Assembly (NCBI GenBank): GCA_000149265.1
Contig: CH002732.1
Span: forward strand, 1,033,603 to 1,097,602
Reading direction: 5' to 3'
Origin: Ciona savignyi
Lineage: Eukaryota; Chordata; Ascidiacea; Phlebobranchia; Cionidae
DNA length: 64,000 bases
This document shows positions 24,845 to 36,099 of this stretch, piece after piece (the stretch's first letter is position 1; each line of letters begins with the position of its first letter). The notes under the pieces were generated by a model. That model saw only the letters and a program-made list of their open reading frames with translations. It was not told the DNA's origin and made no database searches. Position numbers and translations under genes: made by a program.

Positions 24845-25403
24845 ATGCAAAGGACGGTTATTCTTCTGGTGGCAGCGATTGTGATTGCTTCGGCTACTGC
24901 AAGTCGACGCAGGTATCGTTGTGTCAATTTCAAAGGGATCTGCACTACAATTGTGCATAAACATCCACCTGCGCCGAAGCCATACATACGCCGTCGTCGT
25001 GGCTGGGGGGGAGGCTGGAACTCCAAACAAAATGGGTGAGTCGTCTTCGCTTGAAACCTATCGTTTAATTTGTACCCAAATTTAGTGAAACTAAATTTAC
25101 TTTCCAGGCTAAATGTCGAAGACTCATCTGGTAAGCTTAACTTGTTGTTTTAAATAAATGTTCACACTAATCTTGTTATTTTATATGTGATGTAAACGAT
25201 AATTTCAAGACAATTTTAAAATATTTTAGATTTTTTTATATAAAACTATTGGAAGTCAGCTCGAATCAGTGAACGTTGCTTAAAAAACAAAATATCTTCT
25301 GGCAGTTGGATAGATTTCAGGCGAAATTTAAACAATTGCTTATTTATCTGCAGCTGAAGACATTGCAAACGACCTGGAAAGCATGCTTCAAGATTTGGAA
25401 TAA
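24845..25403 (+). CDS. P4: small secreted Arg/Pro/Trp-rich peptide precursor, type C
   Basis: Exons 24845-25035, 25108-25130 and 25354-25403 give 87 residues. Order: signal peptide MQRTVILLVAAIVIASA; basic segment RRRYRCVNFKGIC with C-x5-C; VHKHPPAPKPYI; four arginines; GWGGGWNSKQNG; microexon LNVEDSS; acidic exon 3 AEDIANDLESMLQDLE. The tail has seven acidic residues and no basic ones, so it could neutralise the cationic core before secretion or cleavage. Intron 1 is 72 nt. A polyadenylation-like ACCAATAAA lies about 60 bp after the stop. P7 carries the same core from the Cys pair onward. Confidence 0.85.
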
Positions 25404-27814
25404 AGTCCCATCGTATGTGTATAGCAATTCACTGTATTGCATTTTATTGTGCTCAACAGGCATGTACCAATAAACATATGGACGACTTATTTATTTTTAT
25501 TTCTGATTATCGTGCGGAAAAAATGCCAGATTTGATAGATAATATGTGTTTTATATACAAAAATATGCTTGCAGAAACAAAAAACTAAGGCAGTCGGGTT
25601 AAGATTTTTTGAAATGTTAAATAACAGACCTGACGTGCACATTTGACAACAATATATATTGTGTGCTGAACATGGATAACATGATGTGATTGTTACCTCA
25701 TGGTCCCATGCGTTTCTGCTTGCAGAAACAAACTACAGTGGCTAATGCACTGGCATTCCACCAATATGACGCAAAAAAGGAAAATCAAATGAATAAAGAA
25801 AAACAAAATGTCCCTCTAGCATCCAACATAACACTGCGATATCTCCTTAAAATCGTACACCGATTTCTTGACATCTCATAACGCCAAATAGGCTAAAAAA
25901 TAAGCCATTTTACATTTTCCGACAGCTGGAATTCCCCTTGTTTTTTGTCTCTGTGTTTGTCTTAGAGCTTTAATATTTTTAAAATACTGTCAAAGTTATT
26001 GTATTGCTGCCAGTAAAATTACAATACACAAGAGATTAAAGTTTATTATCATTTAAACCAGGCTATTCATCCGCAAGGTGTATGCAAAGTGTCCGTTGGA
26101 ATTTATTTAGCAATGAAATAATTCGCTCGGTTCAGTCGTTGTGTGTTAAATGCTCCGCTTCAGGACACAACCGTGAAGCCAACCGGCTCTGTCGGTCACG
26201 TAACCTGTCCTTTGCCTGCTCAACAACGAAACTCTAACTTATTGCGATAATCGGTTGAGTTGTGAAACTAGTATCGGGTGGTACACTTGTGGTTTTTAAA
26301 ACTGAGTGTTTATTTGTGTTGAGTGAAAACCGTTTAGGTTTAAATTCTAGCGGATAGAAACTCGTGTTGGTTGAAACTCGTGTAAATTGATAGTAATGTA
26401 GGTTAATACTCGTGTTGATTAAAAGTAGTCAGGGTTAAAACGTTGTGGTTTGAATCCCGTTTTTTCCCAAAATCCGTGCAGTTGAAATTTCAATAAATCA
26501 AAAATATATTATGCAAATTATCTATAAAAACCTTACAACAACAATGCAAAACGATTCTTAATCTCAATGTTCTCCTAACAAAACAAATTGCGTACTTAAT
26601 AGTTTCAAAAGATGACAACTGTTTCGATATTATCACAAGATACATAAATCAAAAGAGAAAAAAATGTGGCTGCTTAAATCTATATGTACCAACTTAATTT
26701 ATCCCCAAAATTATTCGTTTTGTTGATGGTGCAATTCTACCGTTTGTTTTTGAGCTTTAGAATTCTTGAAATACGGGCGCCACTATTGTACTGCTGCCAG
26801 TAAAATGCAAATTACAATACACAAGAGATTAAAGTTTATGATATTTAAACTAGGCATTCCTCTGCAAGGTTTATGCAAAGGGTCTCTTGGAATTTATTTA
26901 GCCATGGAATAATTCGCTCGGTTCAGCCGTTGTGTGTTAAATGCTCCGCTTCAGGACACAACCGTGAAGCTAGCAGCGTCTGTGGGTCACGTGTCATTTC
27001 CTATGCCTGGTGAACAACAAAGCTCTTAATTAATACTGTAATCGGTCGAGTTGGGAAATGTGTGTTGGATAATATTAGACGGTTTCAAAATATAAAGGAA
27101 ATTTGAGTAATTTATAATAAAAAAACAAAATTAGAAAGAAATCAAACCTTGTCGTTGGTAAAATGCGTCCCTGTATAAAACAGGCAACCGTCAGGGTTGT
27201 AATTCAAAGCATAATTTTGAGGACTTACATTTTACATACACGCTCACACTGAGGTAATCTTTATCCGCGGGTACAAAATTATGAATACAATTCCGTTTTC
27301 TAAAATAAAAATATTCCCGTGCATAGCAGTCAGAACAGGCAAGTTGTACCCAAATAAATCTCTTGCGATTTTTCCACGTAAAAATTCGTGTTGACGAAAA
27401 CTCGTCTCAATAATTTATTTGCCACTATACTATACTTAATGTGAAGAATGCAACTGTTTTTGGAAAATTTGTCGTTTAATGTGAGGCTTTGTTAAAGGCA
27501 ACGCACATCTAAGATCTGCTTCGTATTCCAGTTAATTAAGAAATTTAGTCTTTGTACTCAAAACTGCTGAAAATCCAATTTAACATAAATATTGTCGATA
27601 AAAAGGGAAGAAGGATATTGCGTTAATCTTAATCAGTATCGGGTGGTGCACTAGAAATATGAATGCCGCGTGGTTTTTAAAACTGAGTGCTTATTTGTAT
27701 TGAGTGAAAACCGTTTTGGTTGAAACTTATGTGGGTTAATAGCCATGTTGCTTATAACCAGTCTTGGTTACATCCAGTGTTGATTGCAACTATGTAGGTA
27801 GAGAGAATATTCAT

Positions 27815-28030
27815 ATTTATTACCGTGAATAGGAAACACGATGGATATTTACGCATGGGCAACCGTCAGATTACCTCGCGCTGTCGGGAAGCTATTGTAG
27901 TGAGTGTTATATGATAAAGACGTTCCTTTAATTTTGTGGGATCAGGTAATGTCCGTTTATTTCCCCACCTAAGACACAACCGATTAGCTAGCAATCAGTT
28001 TCGAACCGAGTCGACTTACTCACCCATTAT
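27815..28030 (-). mobile_element. SINE family A, diverged copy
   Basis: Reverse-strand blocks CAACCGTCAGATTACCTCGC, GGATCAGGTAATGTCCG and ACACAACCGATTAGCTAGCA. A near-identical copy in the same position sits at 38525-38750, upstream of P8. Confidence 0.72.
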
Positions 28031-28371
28031 GCAAATCGGTCGAATAAGCTCTTGGTTGTTGTTGGTTGTACTAGTATTGGGTTAAACTTGAGCGAATTGA
28101 AAGCAGTGTAAATTAATACTAGTTTTGGTTAAAAAGCATTGTGAAAAAAATATTGTTGGTTAAAACTCAGCGGTTGTTATTCCGTGCTTATTGAAAATTC
28201 ATGAGGTTTGAATTTCTAAAGAATCCAAACTATTTTATGTAAATTATCTAACGGTCTCTGAATAATTATGTAAAACGATTCTCAATCCCCACGTTAAACT
28301 AAACAACAAGTCGGGTATAAATAACCAGGGCGCCCATGGACTATTCATTCGATACTTCGAAGATAAACAAG

Positions 28372-28998
28372 ATGCAAAGAACGGTTATTCTTCTGGTGGC
28401 AGCGATTATGATTGCTTCGGGTAAAGCAAGACGAGGCAAGTTTACTTGTATTTATTCTAAATGGAAATGTATTGTAATGCATCCTTCACATTTGACGCGA
28501 CAATCTATACGTCAACCTCGTGTTTTGGAAGGCTGGAACTCCAAACAAAATATGTGAGCTGTCTTCGTTTGAAACATATGTTTAAATTTGTACCTTGAAT
28601 TGCACAATCCTGCTATCCCTGCCAGGTTTAATAGAAATATCGTTTTTGCTTAAATGTAAACTGTGTCACAACAAGTATGTTGTGTATAAGTGACACTTAA
28701 CTAAACTAAAATTACTTTCCAGGCTAAATGTTGAAGACTTATCTGGTAAGCTGAACTTGTTGTTTTAAATAAATGTTCACACTAACCTTTTTATTCATAT
28801 AATAGCGTGATTATTTTTGAAATAGTTTAGATTTTTAGGAATAACTATTGTAAGTCAACTCGAATCAGTGAACGTTGCTGAAATAACAAAATATCTTCTG
28901 GCGGTTGGATAGATTTCAGGCAAAATTTTAAAACAATTGCTTATTTATCTGCAGCTAAAGAAATTGCTGACGTCCTGGAACGGGTTCTTGAAGTCTAA
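28372..28998 (+). CDS. P5: small secreted cationic peptide precursor, type A
   Basis: Exons 28372-28553, 28723-28745 and 28955-28998 give 82 residues. It pairs with P1, but the Cys loop reads CIYSKWKC instead of CINSKGKC. All six differences from P1 in exon 1 change an amino acid. Exon 3 gives AKEIADVLERVLEV. I chose the start matching the other copies. An extra in-frame ATG at 28336, made by ATAGAC changing to ATGGAC, would add 12 polar residues in front of the signal peptide. It is 12 bases after the TATA box, so it is probably upstream of the transcription start. Confidence 0.82.
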
Positions 28999-31374
28999 AA
29001 TAAGTCCAATTAAGTTTGCATGGAATGCACTGTATTGCGTTTTATTGTGCACAACAGATATGTACCAATAAATAAATGGACGACTTATTTGTTTTTTTTT
29101 ATTTTTATTCCTGATTATCAAGCATATAAAAAAAGTCCGATTTGCTCTAAGATAATAGGTGTTTTAAATACTAAAATATGCTTGCAGAAACAATAAAACT
29201 AAGACAGTCGGGTTAAGACTTTTTGAAATGTTAAATAACATAGAACTGACGTGCACATATTTGACAACAATATATATTGTGTACTGAACATAAATAACAG
29301 GATGTAATTGTTACCTCAGGGTCCCATGCGTTTCTGCTTGCAGAAACAAACTACAGTGGCTAATGCACTGGCATTCCACTTAAATGACGCAGAAAAAAAT
29401 AAGTAAAATCAAAATATGAACCCTTCAAAATCGAAGGGAACCTTGAATATGGTGACGTAGGCGTGGATTTGTTAAATGGATTGTTACGTCATATTACTTG
29501 TGTAAAATTTCATTTATATGAATCGGTCGGGTAAACTTTTCAGATGATTGGTACGGATTAAATAGCGAAGCAAGTAGATTTTTTCTAGATTTGCAGCTAT
29601 AGTGGTATATACTTACAAGGCCCGGTGAATAAATTGGATGAACAAAAACAAAATGTCCCTACCATTCAACATAACACTGCGATATATTCATTAAATCGGA
29701 CAACGATTTCTTGACATCTGAAATATGCTAAAAATTACACTGTTTTTACTTTTTCCGACAGCTGGAATTCCCCTTGTTTTTTGTTTCTGTGTTTTTTAGA
29801 GCTTTAATATTATTGAAATACTGGCGGGGTTATTGTACTGCTACTAGTCAAATTGCAATACACAAAACTTATAGTTTATTATATTTAAACTAGGCATTCG
29901 TCCGCAAGGTTTATGCAAAGTGTCTATTGGAATTTGTTTAGCAATGGAATAATTCGCTCGGTTAAGCCGTTGTTCGTTAAATGCTCCGCTTCAAAATACA
30001 ACCGTGAAGCCAACAGGCCCTGTCCATCACGTCCCCTTTCGTTTGCCTGCTGAATAACGAAGCTCTTACTTTAGTCGAATTGTGAAACTTCTGTCGTCTG
30101 CTACAGGTGTGATATGAATGCAGTGTGGTTTTAACTAAGTGTTTATTTGTGTTGAGTGATAACCTATTAGGTTTAAATTCTAGCGGATTGAAACTCGTGT
30201 TGGTTAAAACTTGTGTAAATTAATAGTAATGTAGGTTAATACTCGTGTTGATCAGGGTTAAAGCGTTGTGGTTTGAATCCCGTGTTCTCTAAAACTCATG
30301 CAGTTTAAATTTCAATAAATCGAAAATATATTATGCAAATTATCTGTAAGAACCTCACAATAACAATGCAAAACGATTCTTAATCTCAATATTCCCCTAA
30401 AAAACAAGTTGCGTACTTAATAGTTTCAAAAAATGGTACCTGTTTCGATATTAAAACAAGATACATTAATCAGAAGAAAACACCAAAATTATTCGATTTG
30501 GTGATGGCGCAATTCTACCGTTTGTTTTTTAGCTTTAGAATTCTTGAAATACGGGGGCCACTATTGTACTGCTGCCAGTATAATGCAAATTGCAATAGCC
30601 AACACAAGAGATTAAAGTTTATTATATTTATACCAGGCACTCGTCCGCAAGGTATATGCAAAGGTTATCTTGGAATTTATTTAGCAATATGGAATAATTC
30701 GCTCGGTTCAGCCTTTGTGCGTTAAATGCCCTGCTCCAGGACACAACCGTGAATACCAATGTATATTTTATTATTAGGTCGAGTTGTGAAACTCGTGTGG
30801 GCTAATACACTTGTGGCTTTCAAGATGCAAAGGAAATTTGAGTAATTTCTAATAAAAAAACACAATTAGATATAGGAATCAAACCTATTGTCGTTCATAA
30901 AATGTGACCCCTGTATAAAATAGGCAACTGTGTATTTTAAAGCATTTTAAAGTAGATTTGATGACTTTCCCCATTTATGTCGATAAAAATGGAAGAGGGT
31001 ACGTAACGCACTATGCATTACTTCCATTCTTATATCTACCCAAACATGTGGTAACGATATTTGACTGTAGTTCGGAGTTGCCTTTTAGCAACACGTTACT
31101 GTCATGATCACGCCCCTTGTAAAACTTCCAAGCCCACAAAAGAGAATCGCCTCTTAGTTTAAGAATACCTGCTCAACTTATTGCGCTAATCGGTCGACTT
31201 GTGAAACTAGTATCGGGTGGTACACTTGCGATATGAATTCCGCGTGGTTTCAACTAATGGTTTACTCGTGTTAACTGAAAACCGTTTTGGTTGAAACTCA
31301 TGTGGGTTAATAGTCATGTTGCTTAAAACCAGTCTGGGTTACATCTCGTGTGGATTGCAGCTACGTATGTAGAG

Positions 31375-31600
31375 AGAATGTCCATATTTATTCCCGTGTA
31401 TAGGAAAACACAATGGGTATTTATGTATCGTTACCCGTCAGATTACCTAGCGCTAACCGTCGGGAAGCTATTGTTGTGTGTGTTATATGATTAAGACGTT
31501 CCTTTAATTTTGTGAGATCAGGCAGTGTCCGTTTGTTGCATTGCTATAGACACAACCGACTAGTTAGCAGCCAGTTTCTAACCGACTCGACTCACTAACC
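31375..31600 (-). mobile_element. SINE family A, diverged copy
   Basis: Same relative position and blocks as the copies at 27815-28030 and 38525-38750 (TCAGATTACCTAGCGC, ACACAACCGACTAGTTAGCA). The hAT-like element at 31601 is inserted at its end. Confidence 0.7.
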
Positions 31601-32149
31601 CAGGGATGTCCAACCGTTTATCTTTAGTGGGCCGCATTGTCACTTGAAATAATTAAATGGGCAGCGGAACCTATTTAATTTTTAAGAAAATTTGGTACAT
31701 AAAAAAACCATTAAAAACCATAAATTTCTTCTTTGAAAATAAGAACTAATAACACACATATAGAAAGAATCAAAAATTTATTTCTACAATAGAAAGTCAA
31801 TGAGATTTTTGACATTGTTTTCCAGCTAAGAAGTAGTTAACATTTGCTATAAATGACGTTGTCTTGGTTTTGGGATGTTTGCTAAGTGTTTGTCGGTCAG
31901 TCTGTTTCTTTCTGCAGTTTTGATGTTTTTAATGGATAAAAATACCTACTAGCAACAATATGTGATGAACCACATGCACAATAATTTTCTGGACAAATTA
32001 CCTATTTGATTAAATTGATTACATGAATGTAATTCTTTATAATTTAAAGGAAGAGTATGTTCTTTGTGGAAAGTTTTTAAACTTGGAGTAAAAATGACTA
32101 GTAGGCCGCACAAAAATCTTAGGCGTGCCGAAGAGGTTGAACATTCCTA
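31601..32149. mobile_element. hAT-like non-autonomous DNA element, 549 bp, 8-bp target duplication
   Basis: The left end CAGGGATGTCCAACC and the right end GGTTGAACATTCCTA form imperfect terminal inverted repeats. They are flanked by CACTAACC on both sides (31593-31600 and 32150-32157), an 8-bp target-site duplication as in hAT elements. The interior is AT-rich with no open frame of note. The right end survives at 18340-18409 in the duplicate unit, next to the same CACTAACC. Confidence 0.85.
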
Positions 32150-32494
32150 CACTAACCCATCATGCAAATCGGTCGAATACGCTCTTGGCTGTTGTTGGTT
32201 TTACTAGTAATGGGTTAAAATTAAAAACAGTGTGAATTAATACTAGTTTTGGTTCGAAAAAAAGCAGTGTGGAAAAAATATTGTTGGTTAATCGTGGCGG
32301 TTTTAATTCCGTGTTTATTAAAAACTCATAAAGTTTGAATTTCTAAAGAATCGAAAATATTTCATGCAAATTATCTAGTGGTCTCTGAATAACTATGTAA
32401 AACAATTCTTAATCCCCACGTTAAACTAAAAAACAAGTCGGGTATAAATAACCGGGGCGTTCATAGACCATTTATTCGATACTTTGAAGACAAG

Positions 32495-33099
32495 ATGCAA
32501 AGAACGGTTATTCTTCTGGTGGCAGCGATTGTGATTGCTTCGGCAAATGCAAAACGAGGCAAGTCGAGTTGTACACATTTTAGAGGAACTTGTGTGGTGC
32601 AATATATACGTCGTCGTCGTGGTTGGCTTTGGTGGGACTCCGAAGCAATGAAGTAAGTTGTCTTTGCTTGAAACACATGCTTAAATTTGTACCTTGAATT
32701 GCACAATCATGCTATCACTGCCCGGTTTAATAAAAATAGGTTTTTTTCTTAAATGTAAACTGTGTCACAACAAGTATATGAAGTATAAGTGACACCTAAT
32801 TAAACTAAAATTAATTTCCAGGTTAAACGTCGAAGACTCATCTGGTAAGCTGAACTTGTTGTTTTAAATAAATGTTCACACTAACCTTGTTTATTCATAT
32901 AAAAGCGTGATTATTTTAAAAATAATTTAGATTTTTACGAATAACTATTGGAAGTCAACTCGAATCAGTGAACGTTGCTGAAATAACAAAATATATTTTT
33001 GGCGGTTGGATAGATTTCAGGCAAAAAATTAAAACAATTGCTTATTTATCTGCAGCAAAAGACATTGCAGACGTCCTGGAACGCGTTCTTGAAGTTTAA
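32495..33099 (+). CDS. P6: small secreted cationic peptide precursor, type B
   Basis: Exons 32495-32652, 32822-32844 and 33056-33099 give 74 residues, identical to P2. The Cys pair is CTHFRGTC, followed by four arginines and GWLWWDSEAMK. One synonymous base (AGG to AGA) separates the two first exons. The flanks also match closely, from the conserved upstream block through the 3' flank to the assembly gap at 33678. Either a very recent duplication or ongoing homogenisation explains this. Assembly collapse is not the reason, since the flanks differ by an element deletion. Confidence 0.82.
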
Positions 33100-33677
33100 A
33101 ATAAGTCCTATTAAGTTTGCATGGAATGCATTGTATTGCGTTTTATTGTGCACAACAGACATGTACCAATAAATAAATGGACGACTTATTTGTTTTTATT
33201 TTTATTCCTGATTATCAAGCATATAAAAAATGTCCGATTTGCTGTAAGATAATATGTGTTTTATATACAAAAATATGCTTGCAGAAACAATAAAACTAAG
33301 ACAGTCGGGTTAAGACTTTTAAAAATGTTAAATAACAAAGAACTGACGTGCACATATCTGACAACAATATATATTGTGTAGTGAACATGAATAAATTGAT
33401 GTAATTATTACCTTAGGATCCCATGCGTTTCTGCTTGCAGAAACAAACTACAGTGGTTAATGCACTGACATTCCACCAAAATGACGCAGAAAATATAGTA
33501 AAATCAAAATATGAATCCTTTAAAATCGAAGGGAACCCTTAATATGGTGACGTATAGCCGTGGATTTGTTAAATGGAGTGTTACGTCAGTGTAAAGTTTT
33601 ATTTATATTGATCGGTCCGGCGAATTATTTAGATTATTGGTTTAGATTAAAGAGCGAGGCAAGTAGTTTTTCTACAT

Positions 33678-33777
33678 NNNNNNNNNNNNNNNNNNNNNNN
33701 NNNNNNNNNNNNNNNNNNNNNNNNNNNNNNNNNNNNNNNNNNNNNNNNNNNNNNNNNNNNNNNNNNNNNNNNNNNNN
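33678..33777. other. Assembly gap, 100 N
   Basis: Exactly 100 N, the conventional gap of unknown size. It interrupts the 3' flank of P6. By comparison with the P2 flank, roughly 200 bp of conserved unit sequence is expected here, but more could be hidden. Confidence 0.99.
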
Positions 33778-35049
33778 GAATTTCCCTTGTTTTATTGTTC
33801 TGTGTTTGTCTTAGAGCTTTAATATTTTTAAAATACTGTTAAAGTTATTGTATTGCTGCAGTAAAATTGCAATACACAAGAGAGTATAGTTTATTATATT
33901 TAAACCAGCTATTCGTCCGCAAGGTATATGCAAAGTGTCCGTTGGAAAATGCTCCGCTTCAGTACGCAACCGTGAAGCCAACAGGCTCTGTCGGTCACGT
34001 AGCCTTTTGTTTGCCTGATGCTGAACAACGAAGCTCTCACATAGTGCCTTTAATCGGTCGAGTTGTAAAACTCGTGTCGTCTGCTACACTTGCGATATGA
34101 ATGCAGTGTGGTTTTAACTAAGTGTTTATTTGTGTTGAGTGAAAACCGTTTAGGTTAAAACTCTAGTGGATTGAAACTTGTGTAAATTTAAAGTAATGTA
34201 GGTTAATACTTGTGTTGATTGAAAGTAGTCAGGGTTAAAATTAGTGTGAGTTAAAACGTTGTGGTTTGAATCTCGTGTTCTCTAAAACTCATGCAGTTTA
34301 AATTTCAATAAATCGAAAATATTTTATGCAAATTATCTGTAAGAACCTCACAATAACAATGCAAAACAATTCTTAATCTCAATGTTTCTCTAAAAAATTG
34401 CGTATCGTAATTTGATATTAAGACAAGATACATAAATAAGAGGAAAACAAAAATGTGGCTCATTAAATCAATATTCACCAACTTATTTTATTCCCAAAAT
34501 TATTCGTTTTGTTGATGGCGCAATTCTACCGTTTGTTTTTGAGCTTTAGAATTCTTGAAATACGGGCGCCACTATTGTACTGCCGCCAATAAAATGCAAA
34601 TTGCAATACACAAGAGATTAAAGTTTATGATATTTAAACTAGGCATTCGTCCACAAGATTTATGCAAAGGGTCTCTTGGAATTTGTTGAGCAATGGAATA
34701 ATTCGCTCGGTTCAGCCGTTGTATGTTAATGACTCTGCTTCAGGACACAACCGTGAAGCTAGCAGCGTCTGTGGGTCACGTGACCTTTCCTATGCCTGGT
34801 GAACAACGAACCTCTTAATTAGTGCGGCAATCGGTCGAGTTGGGAAATGTGTGGGGGATAATACACTTTTAAAAATATAAAGAAAAATTGAGTAATTTAT
34901 AATAAAAAACACAATTAGAGCGAAATCAAACCTATTGTCGTTTGTAAAATGCGTCTCTGTATAAAACAGGCAACCGCCACGATTGTAATCCAAAGCATAG
35001 TTTTGTTGACTCACCCTTTACAAACACGCCCAGTCTGAAGTAATGTGTG

Positions 35050-35200
35050 TGTGGTATATAATTGAAGACGTTAGGATCGGGCAATGTCCGTTTTTTCGTG
35101 GGATCAGGCAATGTCCGTTTTGCCTTCCCAAAAACACCACCGACCAGCTAGCGACCAGTTTCAAACCGACTCAAAGTCGACTCACTAACCCACAATGCTA
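35050..35200 (-). mobile_element. SINE family A remnant in the array unit
   Basis: Third sister of the remnants at 21440-21580 and 24350-24500, in the same position relative to the next gene. Confidence 0.6.
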
Positions 35201-35539
35201 ATCGGTAAAATAAACTGTTAATTGTTGTTGGTTGTACTGGTAATGGGTAAAACTTGAGTGAATTGAATTTAGTGTAAATGAATACCAGTGCTGGTAAAAT
35301 TAAAACCAGTGTGGGGAAAATGTTGTTGGTTAATCGTGGCGGTTGTTATTTGGAGTTTTTTAAAACTCATAAAGTTTGAATTTCTAAAGAATCGAAACTA
35401 TTTTATGCAAATTAGTTAATGATCTCTGAATAACTATGTAAAACAATTCTTAATCCTCACGTTAAACTAAACAACAAGTCGGCTATAAATAACCGGGGCT
35501 TCCATAGACTATTCATTCGATACTTCGAAGATCAACAAG

Positions 35540-36099
35540 ATGCAAAAAACGGTTATTCTTCTGGTGGCAGCGATTGTGGTTGCTTCGGCTACTCCAAGGC
35601 GCCGCAGGTATCGTTGTGTCAATTTCAAAGGGATCTGCACTACAATTGTGCATAAACATCCACCTGCGCCGAAGCCATACATACGCCGTCGTCGTGGCTG
35701 GGGGGGAGGCTGGAACTCCAAACAAAATGGGTGAGTCGTCTTCGCTTGAAACCTATCGTTTTATTTGTACCCAAATTTAGTGAAACTAAATTTACTTTCC
35801 AGGCTAAATGTCGAAGACTCATCTGGTAAGCTAAACTTGTTGTTTTAAATAAATGTTCACACTAATCTTGTTTTTTTTTATGTGATGTAAACGATAATTT
35901 CAAGACAATTTTAAAATATTTTAGATTTTTTTTATATAAAACTATTGGAAGTCAGCTCGAATCAGTGAACGTTGCTTAAAAAACAAAATATCTTCTGGCA
36001 GTTGGATTGATTTCAGGCGAAATTTAAACAATTGCTTATTTATCTGCAGCTGAAGACATTGCAAACGACCTGGAAAGCATGCTTCAAGATTTGGAATAA
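35540..36099 (+). CDS. P7: type C peptide precursor, recombinant of P3-like and P4-like copies
   Basis: Exons 35540-35730, 35803-35825 and 36050-36099 give 87 residues. From CVNFKGIC onward the core is identical to P4, as are LNVEDSS and the tail AEDIANDLESMLQDLE. The 5' flank and first codons follow P3: GGGGCTTCCATAGACTATTC, AGATCAACAAG, and Lys at residue 3. The switch lies within the signal peptide or just after it. Between the two blocks the sequence TPRRRRYRC is unique to this copy. The gene appears intact with normal splice sites and TATA box. Confidence 0.84.
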
